64,000 nucleotides of DNA, from assembly GCA_016098155.1 (NCBI GenBank), contig JAAAJB010000119.1, positions 1 through 64,000 on the forward strand, given 5' to 3'. The stretch comes from Actinomortierella ambigua (taxonomy: Eukaryota; Mortierellomycota; Mortierellomycetes; Mortierellales; Mortierellaceae). The notes under the pieces were generated by a model. The model did no database searches. It saw only the letters and a program-made list of their open reading frames with translations, and was not told where the DNA came from. This document shows positions 44,924 to 54,796 of this stretch, piece by piece. Within the stretch, counting starts at the first letter, position 1. The number at the start of each line of letters is the position of its first letter. The position numbers were made by a program, and so were the translations under genes.

Positions 44924-47183
44924 TTAAAAGCCGGCCAAGAACAAGGCAGCGACCAGAGGAGCAGCGACCGAGAAGCCAAGAGCAGCCATGTGACGGTGAG
45001 CGCTCGCGATCGATTTACCCTTGCCATCGAGGGCGGTCTTGTCGGGCATCTTGCCCGGGATGGGGTGTCCATTCTGGACGGCGACGGGGGACTGGCCATG
45101 GACGTATTTGGGATGGCTGAACGAAAAGTCGTCGCCGATGTAGCCGTCGTTGTTCGTGGGCGATTTCTTGTAAGGGGCCGGGTCGTTCAGACAGCCATCG
45201 AGGCGGACCATGTCGTACTCGTTGGTGAGGATGGACTGGATGACGCCGGGCAGGGCCGCTGCAGCGCCGGTGGCCGGGATATCGTATCCGACGACGACGT
45301 AGGAGCCCTTGCGACCAAAGGCCTCGGCCTGCTTGCTGAAGGTGGTCTCGTAAATTTGGGCGATCTGGGGCGCTTGTTCGTGGTTGGTGAACTTGTAGTC
45401 GGCCTCGTCGAGGTTGAAGCCGACGAGCAGGTAGCCCATCTTGCGGAGGAGGGCCTCGAGTCTGCTGTCCTTGGCCGTGGCCTCGTGCAGACGGACGTAT
45501 TTCGGGTAGATGCCGACCAGTTCGTGGATGGTGCTGGCGGTCTTGGCGACATCGGTCTTGATCTGGGCATCCGTCATGCCCTTGGAGCTGTCGTTGGGCA
45601 GGCGGTAGGTCATGCCGATCAGATGGCCCTCGTTGTAGGCCTTGCGCGTCACTCCAGCGTACTGCATGTACTGGAGCCACGTTGCGTTTGCGAAAAACGT
45701 CACTCGCGCCTTGCCTTCGCGGAGGATGTCGAGCATCTGCGTCGTGGCCTCACTTGGTCCCTCGGCCTGTTTTTTTTTTTTTTTTTTTTAACGAGAAAAT
45801 TTTAAGCAGCCATTCTCTTTTCCTCCTTCCTCTTAAACACTTCATGTAGAAAGAGAAATTATCCAACTTACATAGGTCAGGGCAATTTGGCCAGGTGTAT
45901 TGCACTTGGTGATAAACTCGCCCATGGCTTGGACAGGAACAATCGGAGCAGGACCTTTGGGGACTGGAGGCTTGGCAACGGGCTTGACTGCTGGAGGTTT
46001 GGCTGGGGGTTTGGCAGGAGCGGCGACCGGTTTTGCGGGAGGTGTAACAGGCTTCGCAGGAGCTGGGGCAGGCTTCGCAGGGGCAGCAACGGGTTTCGCA
46101 GGAGCGGGAGCAGGGGCAGGAGCCTTCTTGTCGCCCTTTTTATTACCATCCTTCTTTGAGCCCTTGTCGGGCAAATTGCTGTCTGCGTCGTCCTCGTTGT
46201 CATTCCTGAAGCCACCCTTTTTCTTCTTCTTTTCCTTCTTGTCATCGTCGCCGCCTTTCTTGCTATCAGTAGCATCGTCTGCGTCGTCATCGTTGTACTT
46301 TCCGTGCTCATCATCCTCAGGGTTCTTTCCCTTGCCATGCTTGCCATGCTGAACTTCAACTTCGCCCTCGTCCTCGTCCTCCTTCTTGGGCTTCAACTTT
46401 AGCAAGAGCTGATCCTGAAGAAAGAGTGGGATAGCCCGCTTCACGGCCTTTTTCTTGACTGACTTTAGCTTCTTCGAGGTGGTGGCCTTCTTCTTCTTGG
46501 AAGCAACCTTCTTTTTGGAAGCGGCGGTCTTCTTCTTGGAAGCGACCTTCTTCTTAGGAGCCTTTTCAGCGAGGTCCTTCGCCATCTTACTCCAAGCCTT
46601 TTGTTGATGATTATGTCCATAGGCACGAAGTTGCCATAGCTCTGGCTCGAATCCGGCGATTTTCTTGTCTTCATCGATCGCCTGCACGACCGCTCGTTTG
46701 TGGTTTAGCTTCTTTTGAGATTTTTTGGCGGGCTTTTTGGCTTGCAGGCGAAGATTTTGCTTCTTCTTGGACTGGGGTTTTTTGTTGTTGTTAGGAGGTT
46801 GAGCGTAGAGATGGCTGTGGCCATGGGCACGAAGCTGCCATTGTTCGGGCTGCGAACCTGGAGCATGAACTTCTGCCTTCTTTTGGTCCTTTGGTTTGCC
46901 GGCGTCGGCGATGCCGGAAAGGATCAACGGCAAAGCTAAGGGGGGGGTGTCGAAAGGAATGGACAAACATGTATGGTACATGTATATGTGGGTGGATTGT
47001 TGTTGAGCGCGAGTGAATATCTAATCTGACGTTCAACCACCCTTTTGACAATATTGCATGGATGTGTCGCATGTGTGTGTGTGATAGATCGATCATGTGT
47101 GATGGATGAAAATGTGCGTGAAAAGCTGTGCGCTACTTACCGAGGACTGAGAGTATGAGTGGGATACGCTTTGAACAGCGCAT
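44924..47183 (-). CDS. GPI-anchored polysaccharide-deacetylase-like (degenerate CE4) protein with charged N-terminal region
   Basis: Three exons on the minus strand, 47183-47141, 46935-45872 and 45766-44924, giving 649 aa. Exons 1 and 2 join to form a clear signal peptide (MRCSKRIPLILSVL, then ALPLILSGIADA). Next: two copies of WQLRAxGHxH (residues 47-56 and 115-124), a Lys-rich KKKVASKKK region (about 140-185), an Asp/Lys-rich segment (about 200-285) and a Pro-Ala-Lys linker (about 287-345). The C-terminal ~280 residues follow the chitin-deacetylase pattern, IALTY-x-EGPS then MLDILREGKARVTFFANA. The catalytic TFDDGP is replaced by TYAEGP, the HxxxH zinc motif by GMTYRLP, and motif 4 is DEADY. 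The tail LGFSVAAPLVAALFLAGF fits a GPI signal. Inferred role: wall-bound, probably non-catalytic chitin/chitosan binding. Confidence 0.78.
45770..45789 (-). repeat. A20 tract directly before a splice acceptor
   Basis: On the coding (minus) strand, 20 A are followed at once by CAG|GCC, the acceptor of exon 3 of the CE4-like gene, in place of the usual polypyrimidine tract. Confidence 0.8.
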
Positions 47184-48092
47184 GGTGAAAATGACGTGGG
47201 GTAGATGCGTGTGGAGGGGACGAAACAAGACCGAAGAGGAAGAGAAAGAGAGAGGAAAGAGGAGAGAGAGAGAGAGATGAGAGGAAGAGAGATGTTAAAA
47301 GAGTGACCGACGGGTGTGGCGAATCAAGCCAAAGGACGCGTCCTGTTGTTTTGGGTCTCAGTAGGGATAGTAACCCTTCCGACACAAAATCACCCCCCAT
47401 AAGACATCCACACTTAGACGGGTCTTTCGGGAGAAAAGGGGAGGAGGTGAAATTTCCGAGCACTGTGTTGGGGATCTTCATCGAGACTGACATGGTATTG
47501 ATATTCTACCTCCTGAAGGAATGATATTCGCTGCACGTCTGGTGGAGGATCGAACCATTTTTTCTGACCTTCAGACTGATAACATTATTGGCTTTCTACA
47601 CCCACCTTTGCAGCCATTCACATAGACTCTGAACAATGTGTCCCTCTCTCTTTGCGTTCTGTGATATTCAAAGGCGGGTGCATGCAGTCCTCTAAAAACC
47701 TCGCCATGGTTGGTGCACGCGCATGATTGAGCACGGTGCCACTCGCAGAGCAACTCAGGAAAAGCGTGGCGGGGAGAACGTGGGTAAGGATCTATACACC
47801 TCCGTCGCCCCCCTCCCCTATCTACCAGGCCACCTCTCCCATTGCGGTCGACAATAGAACACAAAATTCGAATAATCGGGGTGATCAGGACAAATTCAAA
47901 GTATTGCTTGTTGCTATCGGAATGCTTGACTGGGGAACTCCATGTTTTTTATGCTTTCTTTTCTTTGTATCTATGAAGTTGGGATGAAATTCAGTATGAG
48001 CATTAGCGAGGCTCGCCACAAAGTACGAACAAGCTCGCAGGAGACGGTTCTGAAAAGAAAATATGTACCTGAGACACTCAGGACTCCTTTGT
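47184..48092. other. intergenic CE4-like / Kre9-like
   Basis: About 0.9 kb. It contains a purine-rich (GAGA) leader of the CE4-like gene (47230-47295, minus-strand CT-rich) and unsupported short frames (47303-47524, 47571-47864). No gene is recognised. Confidence 0.5.
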
Positions 48093-50207
48093 TCAACTGT
48101 ACTCCATGTTGTGCAGCGGTCGCTTTCGGTTCATTGGCTCTTCATCTTGCATCAGCTCTGTCTCTGTCTCTGTCTCTGCCTCTGTTTCTTCCTGCTCTTG
48201 CAGATGCGATTGGCTCTTGCCCTTCTTGCCCTTCTTTTGCGCGTGCTTCTTCTTCTTTGGCTCGTCCTCTTCTAGCTCCTCCTTCTCCCCGTCCTCGTCT
48301 TGCTTCTTCTTCTTCAGCTCGCTCTCGACTTGCTTCTCAGCCTCCTTCATGGTGTCTTCGACCTCGCTCACGTTGTCTGAAAACGCATCATCTATCTTCT
48401 CTCCTTCTTCGAGGAAAAGCTTCTTCAGCTTTGTAATGTTTAACTTCATGGCATCACGGGTCTTCTCCGCCATGTTGTGGACCCAGGATGTCCATTGTTT
48501 GAGAGGGTTGCTGTCTTTGCTCTTGACATCGTCCGCGCCACCATCGTCTTCCTCCTCTTCCTCCATCATATCCGTGTACATCTCTGCCTTTTGGGTGGTG
48601 CCACGCTTTTTCATGAAAGCTCTTTGAGGCTGTTGGTGCGTTGGGAGGTTCACAAGGTGGTGCTGTTGCTGGTCTCCCTTGGATGGTGCTAGCTGTGCTG
48701 CCTTTCGAGTTTCTGGACTGCTTGCCTGGTCAGGGGCGGCACCATTTTCGGATGAGGGCTTCTGAAGCTCTGCGGCACCAATGGGTAATAGTCCCACGAC
48801 CCCAGAACCATGGGAGACGGGCTGGATGGAAATAATAGGGTCGTTTGCAACTGGAGCCAAAACACATGGAGAGGAGGGTTTCGCAAAGACGCAAAGCGAG
48901 AAAAATAAAGGTCAACACAGAGTTACGAATGAAAAATGGGGTGGAGAGGGGGGGAGGTATGCACAGACAAGAGTAATGAACTTACTTCGATGCTTGCGAC
49001 GAAGCTCGTCAAGCACTTTCTTGCGCTCTTTGATGCGCTCGAGCAGTTGCTCCCTCCACTCACGTCCTTTCTCGGCCGACTTTCCCTTTGGAAGTTCTTG
49101 AGGACTGCGGTGCCGGTGATCGTGACGGTAGTTTTGTTCTTGTTGGTTTGTTTCGGCACCGCTGCCTTGCGTAGCTGGCGACTGAGGAGACGTCTGCCCT
49201 GCCTCCTTTGGATTCGCTGCATTTGGATCCGTGTTGCCGTCTTCTTCCGTCTCCTTCAGGTTATTCGATGCTGAATGCTCACTAACGCTCTCCCAGTGCT
49301 TATCGTACTTTGAAAGTATGGACGTTTCAGCCTCAATCATGGCCTCAATCTTGTCCAAAATTTTCTCAATGTCCTCGTCTGTATCCGTAAACAGGCGCTC
49401 GGCTTCAGTGCTCCCCTCAGCTGCATCGGCGTCAGCCTCGTCGTTCTCCCACTCATCGGGTTCGTCTCGTTTGTAGTCATCGCCGTGTTTGTGGTGGCTG
49501 TGGTCCTTCTTATGATGACCGTGCCCGTGCTCGTCCTCGTCGTCGGCATCGTCATCCTCGTGGTCTTCTTTGATATCATCATCATTGTCCTCATTCTCTT
49601 TGTCATTGTCATCGTCCTCGTCCTCCTTTTTACCATGGTGGCGATGTTTCTTGCCCTTCTTGTCCGCCCCATCTTCAGCGTCCTCGTTATCCGTATTCTC
49701 GTTCTCTTCGTCCCCATTTCCGCTCTCTTCCTCCGCATCCCCCTTCTGTTCATCCGCATCCCCCTTCTCTTCTTCCGCATTCTCGCCATCGGCATGCCCA
49801 GCTGTGGAGGTCGCCGATTCATCCGCCTTGATAGAGAACATGTCAGAATAGTCGAGCGTGACTCCTTGAGAGTCTGAAAAGCCAACCTGGAAACCGTCTC
49901 CAGTGAGGTCGACGTGGCCTTTTCCCTCAGGGGATACGAGTGCAAACGAGCACTTGCCAGACCCAGAAATGAACCCCTCACACACAGTGAGGATTGGTTT
50001 CTCATCCTTGAAGAGCACCAAAGACTGTTTCATGGCCCCCAAGGACGGTTTGCCAATCCATTCGACTGTGACCTCTTGGCCAGCAACAAGGTTCTCCGCC
50101 GGTAAGCTGAAAGTTAGCGCCCAGGCTGGACCTGATAGGAGCGATGTCGAGGCGATCAAGCTAAGGGCTTGACGCAAAAGAATAGTTCTTTTGGATTTGT
50201 GACCCAT
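48093..50207 (-). CDS. secreted Kre9/Knh1-like protein with His/Asp/Glu-rich region
   Basis: Two exons on the minus strand, 50207-48986 and 48850-48093, giving 659 aa. The ATG at 50207 opens a signal peptide ending SGPAWA; earlier in-frame ATGs are not needed. Residues about 30-125 resemble the Kre9/Knh1 N-terminal Ig-like domain: FSLPAENLVAGQEVTVEWIG, a central CSFALVSPEGKGH strand and a final DYSDMFSIK. Then a long acidic stretch rich in Asp, Glu and Gly, a His-rich patch (HGHGHHKKDHSHHKHGDD), predicted coiled coil (RLFTDTDEDIEKILDKIEA) and a C-terminal Lys/Glu coiled-coil region ending NRKRPLHNMEYS. No GPI signal. Family members are linked to beta-1,6-glucan in the fungal wall. Inference: secreted, wall-associated, able to bind divalent metals. 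Confidence 0.7.
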
Positions 50208-51516
50208 GACTGTGGTAGAGGAAGATGAGTTTGGAAATTGAATGATGGCAGCGTTGATAAAAAAAAAAGGGTATTGACAGAAGAGAAAAAGTGGCAACGG
50301 TGAGGAAAAGGATCAATCTAAGAATGAAAGTGATTTTTGGTGAAACGAGAAATAGAAAGGAACTCTGCACCACTCGTAATGTCTTATGACAATAACTTGG
50401 CGGGAAGGCCGAGAGTTGGATGGGGGAAGGAATAAAAAAAAAGGAGCATCGTGCACTAAGGAGAAAGTGGAATGATAATACCAGCGACAAGTGCTGGAAG
50501 TGACTGAAGAACGTGCCCCTTTCCTATCTTCTCCTTATTCTTGAAAAAAAAAATCGTGTCGCACAACAAGCCTGGGGTTCCTATTAGACTAAGGGGAAGC
50601 CTATAGGCTCAGCTTGTGTAAAGTTGGGCTCGGAACATATCTCGACGCGATAGTTCGGCATAGCGTAATTGGCGATCGAGTTGCGTCGCCGAAGAAAGTA
50701 AAGTGCAGTGTTGGCGACTGTCTAAGCTATCCCATAACGATGGTCTTTAGAACTTTAGAATGCATATATCATAATAAAGTGCTACATTTTAATGTCAAGT
50801 CCTACTGGCAAGAAAGCGTTGATGGTAGTCTAAGGTGTATTTTGTTTACCTGTTGGCAAGATACATCCCAAGCCATTGACAAAGAACAAGCGTTTTCTTC
50901 TTACAGTCGCTGGTTGCATTTGTCCTCTGTTGCTCCAATTCGCACTTGTATTATTCACATTCTCGCACGCGCTCTTCATATAAAAACTGCCTGACTGAAA
51001 GAGGGAACCAACTGCAGCCGATCGAGAAGATGGATGTGCTTACAAGGTCTATGACTCCTTTGATTATCGATGACTGGAAAAGCTCTACTTTGCAAATGGA
51101 AAGAAAACCATGGCAGCTTTGACAAGGAAACGTACCGAACGCTGTTGCCCAACATGCCTTTTCCACAGCTTAGCAACGTGAGAATCACAATAGAAAGTTA
51201 GTGAAATAGACTCCGAGTCAGCTTTGGCACAGTTGACCATAAGCGCTGCTGTCCGCCGTGGACCACATCCTTTAGCCACCGCAGCCAGACTTGAATGAGG
51301 TATCTTCTCAAGAGAGTGGCTCGGGATATGCCAATATGGGGGCGGATGCAAGTAGGTCAGTGGGCATTCAGCCCACCACGGGTGAAATCACCGAAAGAAT
51401 TTGATCAGCGGAGTTGATCGTGTGGCTTGCACGTCGAGCGGGACGAGCAGCCCCCTCAGAGGAAATCAAAAAGAGAGAGAGCACACAGAACAGAAATTCC
51501 TCCTTTTCCGATCAAT
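50208..51516. other. intergenic Kre9-like / RPS8
   Basis: 1.3 kb head-to-head spacer. One open frame (50614-50994, plus) has unbiased composition but no start context, family or splice partner. A weak hairpin (GGCGA...TCGCC at about 50671-50692) is present. No recognised RNA gene. Confidence 0.45.
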
Positions 51517-53419
51517 ATGGGTATGCGGATCCATATACCAACTAGCAGACATCCATCGAGGGTTTTGATCCATCCATCGGTCCATCGCATCCTGGGAGCA
51601 CCACACCATGCTACAACTCGGCACCATCAACTGCAACAACTCGGCACAACAACTCTCGTACAGGAGCGGGCTGTCGTATCGCCATCACTGTCGTCGTTTT
51701 GACTTGGACTTGGAGGAGGAGGAAAGGCGAAAAGAGGGAAAGAGACACTTGATGCTCAAAGTGAGCTTTCTCCACCCCGACTCATCAGAGACCTCGGCCA
51801 AGGCACTCAGTGAACCTTTGGCGTCTTCACTCGACTGTTGTCATCGAGGGAGCACCTGTTGTGCAGCTGGCTCCATGAACGGTCGTCGTTTCAGAGGCGC
51901 TCGCATCGGACGAGAGTGATGGTGGTCAGGGTCTTGGAGTCTTCAGCAGAGTGTAGTAGGACGGAAGCCAAAGTGTTCGCTATTTCTCCTGTCGTTTGCG
52001 ACAAGGAACATCGTTCACTGTGGTCTGCCTCCACTTGACGCCATCAAACCACGGATCCATCAGGATAGCACCAAATCACCTGTTGAACAATCAATCACCC
52101 AGGCTGATTCAACAAACCAATCACCACCTATGTCCAAAGGACCTTCAGTTTTTTCAGGAAACACCCTATTTCGAGAGTTGTTGCCGATGCGTGTTGCTGT
52201 TACCTCCCCAACTCAGGATGCGACAGGAACTGATGGAAGCAAGAGACCCTCGACAAACCTTTTGGCTTGTCGTTGAGCGACTTGGGCACTTGACGGAAGG
52301 GAATCGCCCTGTATGCTGACATCTTTTCCTTTTGGGTCGCCTGCAAACGCAATAGGTATCAGCAGAGACTCCCGCCACAAGCGCTCCGCTACCGGAGCCA
52401 AGCGCGCCCAGTACCGCAAGAAGAGAAAGTTCGAGTTGGGTCGTCAGGCTGCCAACACCAAGCTGGGTCCCAAGCGTATCCACGAGGTCCGCACCCGTGG
52501 TGGCAACCAGAAGTTCCGTGCCATGCGTCTGGATGCCGGTAACTTCTCCTGGGGTTCCGAGGCCATCTCCCGCAAGGCCCGTATCGTTGCTGTTGTCTAC
52601 AACGCCTCCAACAACGAGTTGGTCCGTACCAACACCCTGGTGAAGAACACCATCATCCAGGTCGATGCCACCCCCTTCCGCCAGTGGTACGAGGCTCACT
52701 ACGCCACCTCCATTGGTGCTCGCAAGGGCAAGCAGGCCAAGGTAATGATTGAGAAGAAATATAGCCACGTCTCGAGTTGCAGCATTCGTTTTTGTTCCTT
52801 TTCTTTGTTCAACAGGATACCCCTTAGCTCGTGAGGCAGGACTAGCAACAATCTGGATCGAGCTACACGACGTTTAAGGAAGCAGCGAGGTTTTTTGGGA
52901 GTTCAACAACCGGTGACCTTTGACGACCTTACGGAAACAGAGGAAAGGAGTCCTGTGTGCATCCCTGTGAATCTGGATGCATCTCAACCATGAGATGGAT
53001 GACCGAAATGAGGCGAACCAACAACTCGACGACCTGAATCGGCACTTGTAGCAACAGGAGGCTCAGCTCAATTTTTTTTTTGTTCCTTGTAACACACCAT
53101 CCCCAAACCACGTCTTTTACTCTCACCTTTCCAAACGTTCTCAAAGCATGGGAGACTAACTCCTTTCTCTACCCTCTTTCTGTCACCTACGTTCTAGGCT
53201 GAGTCTGAGGAGGTCGTCAAGACCCGCTCCAACCACGTCCAGCGCAAGGTTGAGGCCCGCAAGGCTGAGGCCAAGGTCGACCCCGCCCTTGACCACCAGT
53301 TCGCTGCCGGTCGTCTGTACGCCTGCATCTCGTCGCGCCCCGGTCAGTCCGGCCGTGCCGATGGCTACATTCTTGAGGGTCAGGAGCTTGCTTTCTACAT
53401 CCGTAAGCTCAAGAAGTAA
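51517..53419 (+). CDS. RPS8: small-subunit ribosomal protein eS8
   Basis: Three exons, 203 aa (human 208): 52356-52741 and 53198-53419 are certain; the first coding exon is inferred at 51517-51520 and gives only ATG G, since eS8 starts [15 protein letters not shown] and exon 2 begins GTATCAGC directly after an AG acceptor. The donor ATGG|GTATGC at 51521 is the only suitable one I found in the preceding 900 bp. Landmarks: [46 protein letters not shown] and the C-terminal [22 protein letters not shown]. Codon use is strongly biased to C-ending codons, as expected for high expression. Role: structural component of the 40S ribosomal subunit. Introns are 835 and 456 nt, long for this window and possible hosts for snoRNAs. 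Confidence 0.93.
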
Positions 53420-53902
53420 ATTTGTTCGCCCTACCAAACAGCTTTCTTCTACGAAATACAGTACAATACAAAAGCGCGCGTCCACTTTTGTCGGGTCTAT
53501 TGTTGGCACTTTGTCTTTTGAGTTGTTTTTTTTTATGGACAAGGAATTCATTTTCTTCACGTTCAGGGTATGGTGCGGAGAAATGTGTGATGTGTTATGC
53601 TCCCTGGTGCGCAATTGTTCGTACAATTGGTCAAGGTGCACCCTGTGGGGTCCAGCTTGGTTGGACAGTTTGCTCTTTCTTGACAGGGAAACATATGGAG
53701 CCCTGTTGCCACCATCTACCACCTTCTGATGCAAAAATTCCCCGCTCTCGGTGAACCCACTTTTTCTCAAGGGCAGACGCGGGCAGCCAACACCGAGTCC
53801 CGGGCTATAAAATCCTTCCACACCATATATCCCGTTCTCTTTTCTTCTCATCACCCATCAACCCTCACCTCCACCTCATCTCCATTAACAAATTCATCCA
53901 TA
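53420..53902. other. intergenic RPS8-HIU hydrolase
   Basis: 483 bp with the TATA box of the next gene at 53806 and a T run at 53526-53533. No gene. Confidence 0.55.
53806..53813 (+). promoter_or_regulatory. TATA box of 5-hydroxyisourate hydrolase
   Basis: TATAAAAT 90-97 nt upstream of the ATG at 53903, followed by a C/T-rich leader. Confidence 0.6.
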
Positions 53903-54501
53903 ATGGCTGGTGGACGAAGCCCAATCACATGCCACGTTCTGGATTCCTCGTGCGGTCGTCCCGGCCGTAACGTGCCCGTCAAGCTTGAGCAGCTCAACCC
54001 TGCTGCCAACAACGTTTGGACCTCGGTCGCCTATGGGTAAAAAGAGAAAGAATAGCAGCCGCAGACACAAGACAGACAGAAGGAACTCCATGAGAGGCAG
54101 CAAGGGCTTGTTACTTACGCTTCGCATTTGGCGTTCTACTCTTGACAATACCTCATCATAGCTTGACTGATGCTGATGGTCGTGTGGGCAACCTTTTGGA
54201 TCCTTCGCATCAGCTTGTTGCCGGTATTTACCGTATGACTTTCCAGACTGCCGAGTACTGGGCTGCCAATGGCGTCAAGGGCTTTTACCCTTATGTCCAG
54301 GTAATTGCAGACACTTTTTTTTTCGTTTCTTGCTGACGGAGGGAAGTTGACTCTTCATCTGTCACAAGCTAACACACCTACGATTCTATCGCTTCCTTAA
54401 ACTAGATCATCTTTGAGGTCGCCCCTGGTGCCGAGTCGCAGCACTACCATATCCCTCTGCTGCTCAGCCCTTACTCTTACACCACCTACCGCGGTTCGTA
54501 A
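53903..54501 (+). CDS. URAH: 5-hydroxyisourate hydrolase (transthyretin-like)
   Basis: Three exons, 53903-54036, 54162-54300 and 54406-54501, giving 122 aa, the usual length for the family. Reaction: hydrolyses 5-hydroxyisourate, the product of urate oxidase, towards allantoin in purine breakdown. Landmarks: ITCHVLDSSCGRPGRNVPVKL near the N-terminus (active-site His), TDADGRVGNL, YRMTFQTAEYW, the FYPYVQIIFEV strand, HYHIPLLLSPYSYTTYRGS, ending with the diagnostic YRGS tetrapeptide that separates this enzyme from transthyretin. The terminal GS leaves no PTS1 tripeptide, so a cytosolic location is likely unless targeting is internal. Frame and splice phases are consistent. Confidence 0.95.
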
Positions 54502-54796
54502 ACGGGAGGAGCCTTTTTGTATCGCGGGCAAGCCATCATTATCCCACTCAGAACCTCAATAAAGCAATTGTAAATAGGATTTTTTCCCGACATTTTTTTT
54601 TAGATTGCGCAAAGTCTTCATGGTCTCCATCATCTTCAGGGTCTTCTTTTTTCATTGTCTTAGGGCTCTTGTTGTGTGTGGGGAAGTAGCGTAACGATGG
54701 TCCTTTTGTGGCCACAACGCTCCAATGGGAAGGTATTGATATAGAGGAAAAATGGGGGAGAGGGAGCACATTCAACACGTCTGCAGGAGAGATGAT
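54502..54796. other. convergent spacer HIU hydrolase / stathmin-like gene
   Basis: 295 bp between convergent genes. AATAAA at 54558-54563 serves the HIU hydrolase gene. An acidic frame on the minus strand (54600-54650) has no support. Confidence 0.55.
54558..54563 (+). terminator. AATAAA poly(A) signal of HIU hydrolase
   Basis: AATAAA 57 nt after the stop codon. Confidence 0.55.

Noticed and set aside
44924..45766. Active chitin deacetylase
   Set aside because: The metal-binding and catalytic motifs are replaced, so only the fold is claimed.
44594..45805. 403-codon plus-strand ORF
   Set aside because: Antisense to exon 3 of the CE4-like gene; its C-terminus is made from a T run.
49485..49877. 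Hydrophobic Val/Ile/Leu-rich plus-strand ORF
   Set aside because: Reverse complement of the Asp/Glu/Lys-rich segment of the Kre9-like gene.
50614..50994. 126-codon plus-strand ORF
   Set aside because: Ordinary composition but no start context, splice partner or family; kept only as part of the intergenic description.
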